Positions 11,490 through 24,470 of a stretch of 64,000 nt of DNA are shown one piece after another. The position numbers and the translations under genes were made by a program. The stretch spans positions 29,095,398 to 29,159,397 of the forward strand of contig OY720347.1 of assembly GCA_963082975.1 (NCBI GenBank), written 5' to 3'. Under the pieces are notes generated by a model that was given only the letters and a program-made list of their open reading frames with translations, did not search any database and was not told the origin of the DNA. How positions within the stretch are numbered: the stretch's first letter is position 1; each line of letters begins with the position of its first letter. The DNA is from Labia minor. Its lineage: Eukaryota > Arthropoda > Insecta > Dermaptera > Spongiphoridae.

Positions 11490-11995
11490 TTGATTTGATA
11501 TTTGATATATTTTCAACCTTTCATGGCTATGTCGCTTGTTAAAAAAAATGGAGGACGTGTTGGGACGGAAATAATTCGGTCGGATGTCAACGGCAGAAAT
11601 ACACGGCGCAGAGAGACAGACAGAACTTGTGACAGCAACAACCGCCACGGAGAAGCCAGGGATTGACGCTTGACATGTCAAGTCAATTTTCAATTCATTC
11701 ATTCATTCATTACAATACCCGGAAAGAGGGTAACGAAAAAGGGAGAGGGGCGAGGAGAGCCCCGATGGGATCGACGATGACGACTCAGAGCCCGTATCGG
11801 TTGAAAGAAATCCAATGATATTTACAATTGCATTAACAGTAAATAGAAAACAAATTAACAAAGAGAATCGAATGAACAAAGGGGTAGTTTTATGCCATTT
11901 ATATATATAAAGGGAGAGGGGGAAGTAAAACTAGGGTCCGCGGTCGCCTGGAAAAGCTCATTAAAACAAACCCCGCGGAGTCTCCTTATAAATTA
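11490..11995. other. GC-rich island with palindrome and TATA-like word
   Basis: One of the strongest composition shifts in the window. It includes the 14-bp palindrome CTTGACATGTCAAG (11669-11682) flanked by TGAC and GTCA, an (ATTC)5 tract (11692-11711), purine-rich blocks at 11715-11760 and TATATATAAAGGG at 11900-11912, followed by a second GC-rich block to 11990. No frame matches a known protein. It could be an enhancer, or a promoter for an internal or non-coding transcript; the sequence alone does not decide. Confidence 0.35.
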
Positions 11996-11999
11996 AATT

Positions 12000-14185
12000 T
12001 TTAATGATTCGCTAAAAAAATACATTTTTATTTTTAATTCAAATAAGCGTGCGGTTTTAAACATAAGATTATTTTATTATCTACAAAGATGCTTGGAAAA
12101 ATCTTCACGAATTATAATAATTAACGAACGCATCTAAATTTTTTCTTTTTTAAAAAAAAAAAAAAAACAAGTTTATATGATTATTTAAATGAAAGTGTAA
12201 ATAAATGCATTTAAAAAGTATAATAAAATTTAAATTTTTTTCACATTTTGTTATACAAAAAAAAAAAAGACAAAAAAAAACTGTTGGATGGGGTAAACAA
12301 TTTTTTTTTTATTATTTTAATTTACTCTATTTTATTTGAAAAGGTTGTCAACAAAAGCTGATTTGTTCAAAGGGAGAAAGGAGTTGTTATATTAATCTAA
12401 TTCGAATAAGATACTAAATCCTAATGGCTTTCCTTATACAAAAAAAAATAAATAAATATTTAAACAAATAAAATTTAAAATAATTAAACAATTAAATAAG
12501 TAAATAAGTAAAATTATTAAAATAATATTATTAAAATGTTATTAAAAAGAACATTTAGGTTTTGTATGATAAATAAAAGTGAAAGAAAAATTAAAAGTAA
12601 TACAAAATAGTTTATTGCTTATTAGAAAACTAATGAATAACTTCAGAATAACCGATTTCATCTGTTTAAGATTTGCAGATAACGTCTTTTAGATGATTGA
12701 TGTCTTGTTCGACCAGGAATTTCGAGTGATGCATTGAAGCTTTTCTAACATTGAGGGAGACAGGTTGACAATTTCTAGGATTATAATTAGTATATGTGCT
12801 ATTAATTGAGACTCTTCCTCTTTGGCTCTCAAAAAAGCCTACTAAACTGCCGATGAAATGAAATGCAGGAATTGCCTTTTTTAAAAAACTTTTTGACAAC
12901 GAAAACACTGTCATTGGCCACTAAAATGTGTGCGTTTCAAAACGCGCCAATTCCCCCTCCCGAAATAGTTCAGCTAAACAAATCTCCTTGTATATCTATA
13001 TACATATATAAACATGTTTGTAAAGTATGTATTAAAATGATAATTATGTGTTGCAAATTCATTTAAAAGAATAGTTTTAGAAAAATTATTATCATATTTA
13101 AAATTACTTATTTATTTATTTTATCTGAAATTTAATTTATAGATATAATGGATAACTAAAATAATATCATATTTATCAAGTAGTATATCGACTATAATTA
13201 TTTTAAAGTTGTAAAATGTTGAAATACTAAAATAGAGATCAAACGTAAACAAAAAAATATTATAAAATATATTTAATGTGAGAAATTATTTGTTAAATAA
13301 ATATAAAAGCTTAGAAAGGCATTAAAAACAAATTATAAAAATCAAATAAAAATTTTATTAAAAAGATTTTCAATTAAACAAATGAAAAAATCAAAAATCA
13401 ATAATTAAATAAACTAATTTTTTAATATTTAAGAAACCACTCTTGTCTTGCAATAATTTTTAATCATTTTAATTTAAATATCCAATAATTCTAAAAATCA
13501 ATTTTTTACTTTATGAAAATTAATATTAAAAATTCATTTAATTTGTATGACTTTCTTTTTCATAGACATTTATAAAAAAACTGGTTGATTAAAATTTTTT
13601 TCAGACTTTTCAATTAAATTTTGAATAAACAATATAAACGCTAGCCTATATTTTATATAATATGATATTTTGTTTAGAAAGTGGAGAGCTTTTTTTAATA
13701 TCTGATGACAATTTTTAATAAATTTAAATTAATTATAATTTTTTTTTTGTCAATAAAAGACGTAGAGAGGATTGTTAGAAAATAATATATATAACATTCA
13801 ATATTAATTAAGAATGCTCTGTAAATAAATTTCGTTTGCTTAGTAAAGGACACTAAAATAGTTTAATAATGAAATGCATAAATTCAATTTTCTTTCAATT
13901 TATTCTTAATTTGCGAAAATTGTTAAAATCATATTTAATTTTAAAGATGAATTTCAAGGCAATAATCTATATAATTAAAAATCAACCGTGACCTCAATTT
14001 CTCCCATACGACTTGACGGATTCGAACCATTAAAACCGTGTTCGGTTACAGTGGCTTAGTGTCCAGGTCCAATTTACCAATTCTATTAAACATATGATAG
14101 ATATGACATTTTTTGATATTTTGAGGATGAAAATTAAAGCAAACTTATACTTGTGCTTTAAAAAGACAACAATTGAAATGTTTTA
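12000..14185. other. AT-rich intronic sequence
   Basis: Long A and T runs (for example 14 A at about 12153-12166). Apart from the patch at 12666-12960 and a mixed-composition patch at 13985-14080, nothing recognisable. Confidence 0.45.
12666..12960. other. Complex patch with an unrecognised short frame
   Basis: Balanced composition. A minus-strand frame of about 80 codons (12914 to 12666) contains SLNVRKASMHHSKFLVEQD and ends NHLKDVICKS. Its amino-acid composition looks less random than other short frames here, but I do not recognise a family and see no splice sites that would make it an exon of the host gene. A relic of a transposon protein is possible. Confidence 0.25.
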
Positions 14186-14189
14186 AACC

Positions 14190-14311
14190 ATTTTAGAGCT
14201 ATATTGAAAAAATTGAAAAAAAAATCAAAAAGGGCCTGTCGCAAAAACATTTTACCTTTTTTTTAGAGCAATATTGAAAAATCGAAAATGTTACCAGGTT
14301 ACCGACCTCTG
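14190..14311 (-). mobile_element. Partial hAT-like MITE
   Basis: The right end, read on the minus strand from 14311, is CAGAGGTCGGTAACC, a terminus type widespread in hAT elements (CAGNGGTCGGCAACC). The interior carries the shared core ACCTTTTTTTTAGAGCAATA at 14254-14273 and a weaker second copy near 14195-14210. The matching left terminus is not evident. A target-duplication candidate (CTTTAAAC at 14312-14319) resembles CTTTAAAA at 14156-14163, but the sequence inside that left site is not hAT-like. Confidence 0.45.
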
Positions 14312-14970
14312 CTTTAAACAATAGAAAATAACAAAAGTTATTATAAGTTTATATTTTGACTATTATGCATTTAAAGAATTTATTAATATCTATTAAAATG
14401 TTTGTTAAAATAGCAATTTGAATTTCATAAAAGAATAAACAACAAATCTGCAGCAGTTTAAAAAAGTTTTGAAGTACACGGTAACATTTGACAGCAATCA
14501 GACGATTATTTTGCAAACGATAGAACTACCAGTGAAACAACTTTTGTTATATTTAAAGAAATGAAATTGCATGAATTGTACTATAAATTAGTTCCACATC
14601 TGAAGTACTCTCCCCCGATCTCGCCGGGCAAATTTCAGAAGAATGTTTTCTGGTAAGAAATTTAGTTCTAATGAAGATATATCTAAAGCTGAGGCCAATT
14701 ATAAGGCAAAAACCATGTCATACTATAAAAATAGTATCGGAAATTTGAAAGATACGGGCGCGAAGGAATTTAAGTTCAATAATGAAATCAAAAAGTTTTT
14801 TTTTACTTATCCTACAGAATTATTGAATGGCTGTTATTTTAATTTTTCGCTTTAATATTTTTTTATATTATAAAATATATTCATTGGACAGCTACTATTC
14901 GAAAAATAAATCAAAGAACACATTTATGTTTAAAAAATTACTACCAAGCTTAAGTGGATGAATCTTGAAA

Positions 14971-15611
14971 TAAGTTGACCTGTGGCCAGGTCCGAACCGA
15001 CCGACTGTTTGAAATAAATTAATTTCCAGCTACAGAAACAATTTCAAATAATTTTAATATATCTATTAATGTAATAAAAAACAGATATGGATACATAAAT
15101 AATAAATATAAACATTTTTAATTTTATTTTATTTATAATATATATGCAAGACCAGGCTGTGACGTCATGAATGGCTGGATGACGTCATATAATTTTAAAT
15201 CAAGAAAAAACTAATAAATATGATTTTTCTCGAGGATAAAACCAATACAAAGTGCATGATTCGTGGTGATATATAAAAAAATCTCCTTTGGTGTGAAAAT
15301 AACCCTTTCCTTCCTATCGTCGATCGCTAATACTACCACTTCCGGTTTCCGGAATTGCACCAAAAGTTGATCAATTCATCCCACTGATGCATTAAGTAAA
15401 TATACCAAATTTCATCAAAATCCGTTCAGCCGTTCAGGCTGTACACATCTATACGGACGGACGGACGGACAGACGGACGGACAGACATCATGCTAAAAAT
15501 ACTTTTTTTCTGTTTAGAAAATGCATGATTCGTGGAGATATGTAAAAATCTCCACATGTGAAATTTGGTGTGAAAACAATACCTCCCTTACTATCGTCGG
15601 TCGGTAAAAAT
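14971..15611 (-). mobile_element. Helentron-associated (HINE/DINE-1-like) element, family B copy 1
   Basis: On the minus strand it starts TTTTTACCGACCGACGATAG, carries a (GTCY)n microsatellite (seen on the plus strand as GACG/GACA repeats at 15454-15486), and ends with the inverted subterminal copy CCGTCGGTCGG and a hairpin CCTGGCCACAGG just before the 3' end at 14971. A 5' subterminal repeat, a GTCY tetranucleotide tract, an inverted 3' subterminal repeat and a 3' stem-loop together are the published signature of non-autonomous Helentrons (DINE-1/HINE). Two palindromic TGACGTCA sites lie inside (15160-15167, 15180-15187). No transposase or helicase is encoded; short frames through it are by-products. 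Confidence 0.75.
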
Positions 15612-18085
15612 TATTAGAAAACTTGACTTTTCATAGATTCCTAAGGATTATTTCATATTTGAATTTGTTTAAGAAATTCTAAAAAAATTGAAAAATTACT
15701 AACAAAGAAAGTTTCTTAATAGATAAGTAGCTTAAAATTATTATTTTAAATTTGCCTCATTTTATATAAAATTTTATTGAATTAATTCTATTTTAATTAT
15801 TAGATCATGATAATGATTATTTGTGAATGTAGTAAAAAATTTAAAAAATAAAAATCATCTTTTTATTTTATTTATAAGACTCATACAATAATTAAATGTT
15901 TTAAAACATTTTTTGACTTCTACTTTTATTTTTCTCATAAACAATATTAAATAATATAAAAATAGGGGTATCATTAATTTTACTAAATAATGAAAGTATT
16001 AATTAAAAGTAAGATATTGAGCCTTTGTATCAATTTTCAAATTATAATTTAGCTGCTTAATAATAACATTAATTATTAGAAGATTAAAAATCTACTAAGT
16101 AAACACTGAAAGACCATTAAAGTTAGTTAAATGTTAACTCTTCTTTATTTTATATAATAAATAATAAACAAATATTTGTATATTGCCCATTACATTTGTG
16201 ACAAGAATAGAAAGAAAAAAATCAAATATTAAGATTTATAATTTTTTTTTATTTTATTTTTAATACAATTTAAATAATTAATTAAATTTATTCATTTATA
16301 ATTGAATGAGCAATATATAAATTTAGATCTCAAATCAAGAAAATATAATAAAGTTATTTCAATATTTATATTTATAACATAAATAATGGACAAAAATCAT
16401 ACTTGGGCAAGTTTGAAAAAAGTTGGAAACATAAACTTTGTTGAGTAAATATTGAAATATGTCAATTGCAAAACTTTAAAGGATCCTCTCTCCCAATGGA
16501 GTGCCGGAGATCAAAACAATAAAAATGATTCAATGAATATTTAATATTGATGCTTTTTAAAACAATGCCTAACAAACAGTTTGTTGTTATTGGCACTTAA
16601 GTATAATTTGTTATTCATATTTAGCAATTCATTTCATTTCATCATCAAATGCATATTTCCGTCCATTTATTATTATAAATAGACAACAAAAGGTTTAACT
16701 TGGCAATAATCCCCAATAATAATGTTTACTTTGAAGAGGCAATTTTATGAAAACTTTAACAAAATATCTGAAAAATAAAAATCTAAAAAGTTTTTTAATA
16801 TACAAATTTAAACAAGAACATAAATTTATTTATATATTTAGCTAAATAATTTAATATAAAATATAAAAATTCTTTTTATTTGTGTTAATTTGTTTTTAAT
16901 TATTTATTACCTTCTAGGCTAGAAGTTAACCGTACTGTTTGTTTCTTATTTTTTTATATTATATATACAGGTAGCTCCTTTACAGTCGCCACGCCAATTA
17001 TCTTTGATATTTTAATTATTGATTTATTATTTATTGACAGTTTCTTTTAAATTGTTTGTGATATTTTTATATTTATTATTTATCATCTTTCAAGCTGAAA
17101 GCTATACTTTACACCTAACTTGTTTAAATTATTTATTTATTTGTTCAAGATTGGTAAATCCTTTACAGTTGCCATTCATTTTGGCTGTGAGATATTTTCT
17201 TTATTTTTTTTTATTCTATTCCAAATGGTTTGAGGAATTTGGTCACAGATACCTACATCGAAATTTAAATTAATTTTAAAATATACCATAATATTCCCTA
17301 ATATAAATGTATCTATGTACTTATTATAATTTCAAATAAATATATTTTAAAAGTCATATTAAGTCACTGATTTAAACATAAAATCGGAATGTAAAATGTA
17401 ATAAATGACTAAACTAGTGTCGCATGTATAAATTAAATTAAAAATACAATTTTAATATTTTTTTATAATTATAATAAATACTAATTAACTTTTCTTATAG
17501 ATTATAATGATTCCCGCAACAAATCAAATGTTCATCTTGTTCTAAGGGGTCCATTGGCCATGATTGAAAAGTTACTCACCATGTAATGCAATGTAATGTA
17601 CTGAAAGCTTTTCATTGGACCCTTATAATTGAATGAATTTCTCTAGTAAGTGAACATGGGCCCTAGTAAATTGCAAATTGTCATCCTTGTGTTCAATGTT
17701 AAAATAGAATTCGCGAAAACTGTGTGGTCTAATTAAAATATCTCTTCAGAAAATAGTTTCTATTTATTATTGGAAATGGTTTATTGTCTATTGCCTATCT
17801 ACAATGAAAGCAATAAAATTAAAATGAAACATTTATATTAGTTTAGTATTTATATTGATTTTATTATATTATTTTTGAATTTTATATTAATTTATTTTTT
17901 AAACTTTGATTTTAAATTTTGAATATTTTCAGATAGAGAAGTAGAAATTAATTTATTTTATGAAGGCCATAACATTTTTACTAACCTGATAAAATATGAT
18001 ATAATATTGTTTTTTTACAATTACAACTATACAATTATTTTATAATAATATAAGTAAAAAAATATCTAGCTCTTTTGTACATTCT
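15612..18085. other. AT-rich intronic sequence with a small direct repeat
   Basis: Mostly low-complexity. A 22-bp word beginning GGTAGCTCCTTTACAG at 16970-16991 recurs at 17153-17174 with 19 of 22 bases identical; the significance is unclear. A more complex patch at 17500-17720 has no coding signal. Confidence 0.4.
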
Positions 18086-18087
18086 TT

Positions 18088-18290
18088 GATAGGAAGCACC
18101 TAACAAGTCACCTAAGTGAAGCAAAGGTTTTGTTTGGTCAGTCCTCTCTACATTTATTTTGATTTTTCTTGATCGAAGGCGCAATTCTTTATTTCAAGTA
18201 GCTTTTCAATTTTGATTACATAAGCTAAGTGGACCTCGTTCACATAGACCCCAGAAAGAGAGTCAAGCGTGTGGTCTCCCAAATTGCGTG
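18088..18290 (+). repeat. SINE-like dispersed repeat, copy 1
   Basis: Shares an ordered series of words with the minus strand of 50460-50700: CAAGTC, TGGTCAG, CTTGATCGRAGG, AAGTAGCTT, CAATTTTGATYACAT, ACCTYGTTC, CATAGACCC. Roughly 200 bp and non-coding. In the second copy the 5' part has A-box-like and B-box-like words, suggesting a tRNA-derived SINE, but the boxes are degenerate and no tail is clear. Confidence 0.45.
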
Positions 18291-20100
18291 ACGTTTTATT
18301 TATATAATTAATTTTTATGTATTTTATATTAATGCATATATGAAAGTATTATTTAAAATGTTATTTAATTATAGTTTATTAACATTTGTTTTTGTAATAT
18401 ATTTTATTAATAATTTTAAATAAATAATTATTCACAAAAACATTTTTTATTGTAATAAAAAAATATAAGATGGGAGCCCTTTTTATCCATCCTTGTTTTC
18501 ATAATGTCACGCTACGACTCTGTCGACTATATATTATATTTTAATAATAATTAATTAAGAATTTAGTATTTTTCTTCTTTTATTTTTAAAATAAAATTAT
18601 TTGGTATTTTTTCTGTACATAAACTAATAAGTTTTAAATTATTTAAATATATGGTATATATTTTTATATATTTTTTTACTCACCAAATAATTATACAATA
18701 CTATATAATTGTGACCCAAAACACCATGTCTTTTTCACTGTGGCCCAGAGAAACAACACCCTTGTTTTAAATTATTATATTCATCAAAATATATTAATTG
18801 ATAATATCGAATTAAAAACAAATCAATTTATACTCTATTAGAAAATGAAATAAAATAAAATATTCATTTTTTTTAACAAAAGTTCACTTATTTCAACAAA
18901 AAGAAAATAAATGGATTCCAAGTGAAACTCCATTTTGCACAAATCTCTAACAAATCAACTGGATTGCTTTGTTTACAAGTACATTTTAATCAAATGGGTG
19001 TTTCTATCCAGAGAGCGGAATAATTAATCTCCTTAGCAAAGTTAAGCCTCTAAATGTCTTGTCTATCTCATAATAGGGGATAATGCCATTTTAGGTGAAA
19101 GTTATAATATTTAGAAGAGAAAGTACTGAATAGTAATCAGCAACTAGTATATATAGACAGAGACACACAATCAATACTGCAGAAAGAGAGAAAAAAATAT
19201 TACATTCTCTTCAACTAAATAAAAGGCTTTTTTTAATGAAAGGGGTTGTTTAAACGTGCTGAGACTATAAGTCAAAATTGACTTTCCGTTCAGGCAAAAA
19301 ACGAGTTTGTTTCTGTATATTACGAAACTTGTTCGACTAGGAAAAAATACTATTTGAACATATTATACTAAATAATAATTAGTAAATGATAATTTTAGTG
19401 TTTTTTGAAATAAAATAAAATTTTTATGATTTTTTATATAAATTTTTCCAATTAACATATTTTACTTTTTAATCAAATATTATTGTTTATTAAACATTTT
19501 TATATATTGAATCAATGGAATTTTTATTTTAAATGGTCAGATTCAAATATTTATTAAAATAAAATGATTGCTATTATTATCTAAAATATTTTGCAGATTG
19601 TGATAAGATGGAGTTTTTTTGAATGAAAAATATAAATATTATAAAGATTGTGTGACTTATTTAAAAAAAAATCAAAATCAGAAATAAAATTTTAAGAGTT
19701 TAATAAATACACAATTTATATGTATTATAATAAAAACATAAATATTTCTGATTATGATATATATATTAAATAATGAAACAATATGATATTACAGGAATTA
19801 AAAACCTTTCTACCCTTTTATTTTCTATTATAATTTAAAAATAAACAAAAATAATAAATTCATTATTTGTCATAAAAATAACATTCAGCATTCAACATAA
19901 AACTTTTAATTTTATCATTAAAAATTATGCATGAATAGATAAATATGTATTTTCGTGAAAGCAGATCATTCTGGTGGGGTATACCTCTTAAATACGTCAC
20001 TAAAATAAACCATTTTATTATTACTAAAAAATAAATAAACATGATATTGCAATTTGTTCTTCAATTTGGACAGGGATATTATATAGGATATTTTAAATCC

Positions 20101-20134
<34 letters not shown>

Positions 20135-21060
20135 TATTTTTATCAATAATATTTTATTGATTAAAATATATATCAGAATGGCTATGAATCAATTAATATA
20201 TTAGGTGCTAATATATATAAATAATAATAAATCTTTATTATATATTTATAAATTTTTAGTTTAGATTATAATATATTATTGATTAATATAAAGAGAAGAG
20301 AAATTAGAATTAATATTAAATCTTTATTTTCATTTGATTTTTCAATTTTAATAATAATTAAAAATATATTTTTTTTAATATTTAATATATTTATAAAATA
20401 TAATATATATATATTGAAAGTATACATATTTATAAAGAGCATATATATTACATTAATTAGATAACATGTAAATTATGAAATTCTATAAAATAGTGTAGAT
20501 AATAATTTTCTTAATTTAATAAGTTTGAATTTCTTAAATTTTTTTCAAAAAAAGAAGAGAAGAGAAAACATTTTTTTTTTTTGTAAATGTTCAAATTACT
20601 TAAATTTCTATTTTTTATATTTTTATTTAGAATGTGTGATTATTTAATTATTAATAATTCTTTCTTGTTGTTCATTAGTTTTTAAAATATATAGTTTTGT
20701 AATGTATTTCAAACTAAAATTATCAATAAAATTGATAGCTTATTTTAATATTAATACAGATTTATTTATTTTCATTTAATTCAACGAATATATATTTTAT
20801 TTTAAATAATTCTGTATACATTATGCATATTTAGATTATTTTTAAACATTTTTAGAATTATTTGATTTTTCTAATTTATAAAATATTTAAAAATTAATTT
20901 ATAGTCAAATGGTGTGTGGAAGGGTTTTTTTTAGATTGAAATAAAGAATTAAAATAAAACACAACTTCAAAGATGGGTTCTTGTTTAGTTTCCTTTTTGT
21001 CGGAATGTTTTGCTAATATATTTACATGTTACACAAACAATTTAGATTTTTTTTATTGGC
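18291..21060. other. AT-rich intronic sequence
   Basis: Contains an (AT)14 tract at 20104-20131 and extended A/T runs. A complex patch at 18900-19320 (ATCCAGAGAGCGGAATAATT region) is unique in the window but uninterpretable by eye. Confidence 0.4.
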
Positions 21061-21129
21061 GATTCGAGCATCAATAAACCAATAGTCCTGGATCCGTATA
21101 AGGAGGCGAATAATTAATCAGCGACTCAC

Positions 21130-21500
21130 CTCATCTGCAGCTGGGTCGATGGTTGCGGGGGCGCCATTGGCTGCCGGGGGGCTGTGCGGCTCGGAGGCCT
21201 CTTGCCCATTGGGCACGGTGCTAGCCAACTGATAAATGTTAATCATGTGTGCACTTTGCACGTGTACCATGAGATCCCAAGCCGAATGAAACGGGTCCTT
21301 GCAGACAACGCATAACAATGAGCCGCCTGGAGTACTGCCATTATTACCACCGCCGCCAAATATACCATTGCAACTTCCAAACTCCACGTGGCACTTGCAT
21401 GTGAAACGTAATTTGCAATAATCACGTTTATGTTGTACCAAATCTCCTAATTCGGAGAACATTTCCCGGCAATTTCCACAGATCAAGATGTCAGGATTGC
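21130..21500 (-). CDS. BCL11/CG9650-like transcription factor, internal zinc-finger exon
   Basis: Internal exon of a predicted nuclear zinc-finger transcription factor. The acceptor is TCTCTTTGATTGCAG|GC and the donor GAG|GTGAGT; length 371 nt, entry phase 1, exit phase 0. It starts NPDILICGNCREMF. The first finger is C-x2-C-x12-H-x4-C (C2HC), followed by a Cys-rich CKLRFTCKC stretch, a Gly-rich linker (GIFGGGGNNG), then a C2H2 finger C-x2-C-x12-H-x4-H read as CVVCKDPFHSAWDLMVHVQS-A-H, and a Pro/Ala/Ser-rich tail. In BCL11A/B an N-terminal C2HC finger (LLTCGQC...EHKRKQC) is followed by a C2H2 finger with PFTSAW; the HKRDYC and PFHSAW words match that pattern. Family members act as DNA-binding repressors in neural and other development; function here is inferred. 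The ATG in the frame just upstream of the exon lies in intron and is not a start. The C-terminal finger cluster is outside the window. Confidence 0.85.
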
Positions 21501-21539
21501 CTGCAATCAAAGAGATTGACGTTAATTAGTGGAACATTT

Positions 21540-22860
21540 AGTAGAAATTCCATTTAGGCAAATTCATTTGAAAATGAATTTCTATTTTTTATTTTATCAA
21601 GTTATACTTAATTAAATTGAATAATATATATATATATATATATATACAATATAAATTCAATGTGAATGTATTATATATTTAATTATTTCTTAATTAATGC
21701 ATCCATAAAATATAAAATAAATAATAATAATTAGTATTGTTGATAGTATAAAAACTTTACTTTTTTCATCACATTTCAGTAGTAATTACTGTACCTCATA
21801 CATAGATTTAATTTCTCTTTACTATATCTTTCCAATTACTACTGACATACTAGATGAAAATAAAGTTTAACATCCTGATTACCATGAGAGACCTCCAAAA
21901 TATATTATTTATTTATTTATTAATTCTTTAAGAAAATATTGCGATTATACTCGAGGTTAATAATTACAATGTGAGCTAAATAATATATGTATTCTAATAT
22001 AATAATTAATTTTGACCTTAATTAAAGTAACATTTCTATATCTATATATAAATATGAAAATATACTTAAATAGATATACAGAGGTTGTAATTTATGTTTA
22101 TTTAATTAAAATTGTAAATTATAAAAAATGACGCATTTGTTTAATGCTGAAGATTAAAAAAAAACATATATTAACAAGTGAATATTTAGAAACGATTGTT
22201 ATTATAATATCAAAAAATATTTATGGATAATTTTGATTTAAAACAAACACAGGTAATTAGTATTTATTCATTAAATTATGTATATTTTTATGGAGATAAA
22301 AGAAAAAAAGATAAATTAAGTAATAAATATATCAATATATATCATATATAGGAGATATTTAAGAGAAGAAAATTGAAGTGGAATAGTAAAATTACAAAAA
22401 TGATTATTTTAGAATATATTATTTATTTTTGTTATTATATATGTTTATTTTTAATTCCCGATTCATGTAATTTTATTAATAATAAAATAAAAAAATGTCT
22501 TTCTTAAAAAAAACATTCTACGAAAATAAGCTATTATTAATAGTTGTGAAATATGTAAAAAGAGATTGTTTAGAATGTTTTTTTTATCAATGTATCATTA
22601 GTCATCATCATAATTAACTGATTAATTTAAAAAAAGAAACATTTTAACGTTAGAGAAAATATTTGATCGAAAATGGTGAGTGTTAGTTATTTAATCACAT
22701 CAAAATAATGTACAAGAATTTCCTCTATAGTAAAAATAAATTATGGCGTGAAAAGTTTATAAATTTATAAAATTGTTTTATAGATTTCCATAATATATAT
22801 TATAATTTTATTAATAATTAATAATAATGAATCAAAATTCTCTTAACTTAAATATAATTT
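21540..22860. other. AT-rich intronic sequence
   Basis: A (TA)11 tract lies at 21624-21646. No coding or repeat-terminus signal. Confidence 0.45.
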
Positions 22861-22864
22861 TCTC

Positions 22865-23062
22865 AACTTCACAAAATCTCTCCAAATCAGATTCCATGTA
22901 CTTAAACCATTTCTGCTATTTTCGAAACTGTCAATGAATACTTTCCCTAAATTTCTTCGAAACATATGTGCATTTGCACAGTGCTAAATCAGGTGAATAA
23001 GGTGCTTGAGGATAAATATGGATCAAGATTTTGGCGATATATTTTCGAAGAACCGAAGTGTG
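22865..23062 (-). pseudogene. Eroded mariner transposase C-terminal relic
   Basis: Minus-strand translation gives AKILIHIYPQAPYSPDLALC, the PPYSPDLAP(C/S)D block that carries the third catalytic Asp in mariner transposases. After a stop it resumes as QFRK..QKWFKYMESDLERF, resembling the usual FxxWxxRWxKCIESxGDYF C-terminus. Several stops and substitutions, including loss of the catalytic Asp, show long decay. It is a different mariner lineage from those at 4371 and 10754 (Cys, not Ser, after DLAx). Confidence 0.6.
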
Positions 23063-24170
23063 GTATAGGATAAAAATTAAATTAAATTTTTCTTTGTTGT
23101 TAACAGTTTAGTCAGGAGATTCAACGATAAGTGAAAATGAAAAATTCACCTTATTATTTTATTAAAATAATTACAATATATAATCATTTAAGACTTTGTT
23201 GTGATAATGAGAATCGATTAGCATATATATATATATATATATATACAGAGTAATAATGAGGTTAGTTAATTTTAAGCTCCTTTGTTTTGATTTTAATAAA
23301 ATAGAAAGATAATTAACATACTAATAAATGTATCTATGTATACTTAATACTTTTATTATACTCTTGTAATCTAATTAATATTAATCTTCTACTTGTATTG
23401 TTATCAGGGTATATATAACTATACGTATATACATATGTACACAACATCTACGTGATTTGAAGCAATAAAAATGTTTCATCGCGTATATACATAGATATTA
23501 TCTAGAGATACTTTCTTTTAATTTTTATTATAATTAAAAGGAATTTATTTATTATTTTTTCCTTCCAATGACAATTCTTTGAGTGAGTTGCAAACTCGTA
23601 AACAAATGGAAATAAATATTAAATAGAGCGATATAAATAAAAAGGGTAGAACAAGGGAAATGGATGAAATGAATAAATAAATAAAAATAGTGTTGTTTAA
23701 ACCAAGAAGGTTATAAAATAGATTGGGTTACATTGGATTAAACCATCAATATGCATTCACACCGTATACTAGTGAAATTCTTCGGAAGCAAGTCAAATAA
23801 AATATAAATTTTAACTTAGATCGTAGTTAGAAAAATCTCTGAATATAAAGAAATATTAATTTTTCATTTATATATATATATGTTAATAATTATAAGTGTG
23901 ACCTGATTATAAACGAATATTTTAAATTAAAAATATTGTAGAAAAAGTAAACTGTAAATATAAGAAAAACCGAGTTTTTTGTTCATTTTGTTTTATAATT
24001 TACTGGCATTTTATAGTAGTTTTAAAATAATCAATTATTACTAGTTTATTTTTTATACAAAAGGTAAAATATCTAAAGAATACAGAAATTGATTAGATGA
24101 GATCATTTAGAAGATTTTTGTTATATATTAATTATAAGAGTAGGTTAAATATCGGTTAGTAAGGGCTCCT
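23063..24170. other. AT-rich intronic sequence
   Basis: Includes an (AT)11 tract at 23223-23245 and a more complex patch at 23690-23800 without recognisable content. Confidence 0.4.
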
Positions 24171-24470
24171 TCGTTTAATTAGGACATCCGTCTGGGTAGC
24201 GGATAAAATAGAAGGAAATTTGTGTGATTCAAGATAGGGGTGACATCAAAGGAAGAGTTATGAAATTAAATGTAACTTGAGAGTGGCGATAAATGGCGAA
24301 GGCTAACTTGCATCTGGGGTTCTTGTCCCCTGGGGGAAATAAGGGAGGGGATCTCAACGTTCCAAATGAATAAGAATAAACAACTTTTTGGAAAACAAAC
24401 ACCCCATCCCTTTATCATGACCAAAAGGAAGGAAATAATAATAAAAAACAACTGTTAAATTCCCCACATG
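24170..24470. other. GC-richer island, candidate regulatory sequence
   Basis: Complex unique sequence with GATAAA/GATAAAT words and a G/C block (TTGTCCCCTGGGGG) near 24325-24338. The frames through it show no domain. It lies 3 kb upstream of exon B in transcript orientation. Confidence 0.3.

Larger units (their letters stand above)
1..21129 (-). other. Intron following the zinc-finger exon of the BCL11-like gene; runs off the left edge
   Basis: The exon at 21130-21500 ends in a GAG|GTGAGT donor in phase 0, so transcription on the minus strand continues into this stretch. I looked on the minus strand for the expected C-terminal C2H2 cluster (Cys-x2-Cys...His pairs with TGEKP-type linkers) and found none, so the next exon should lie beyond position 1. 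The stretch is AT-rich intron packed with transposon remnants, listed separately. Confidence 0.7.

Noticed and set aside
13985-14080. tRNA-like words (GGTTCGAATCC on the minus strand, TGGCTTAGTGTCC on the plus strand)
   Set aside because: The T-arm pairs poorly, the two boxes are on opposite strands and no acceptor stem or anticodon arm can be drawn. At most a decayed SINE head.
20279-20464. Ile/Lys/Phe-rich frames such as this one, and similar at 17019-17273, 26918-27190, 31967-32191
   Set aside because: Composition follows AT bias, there are no splice sites, domains or homologous copies.
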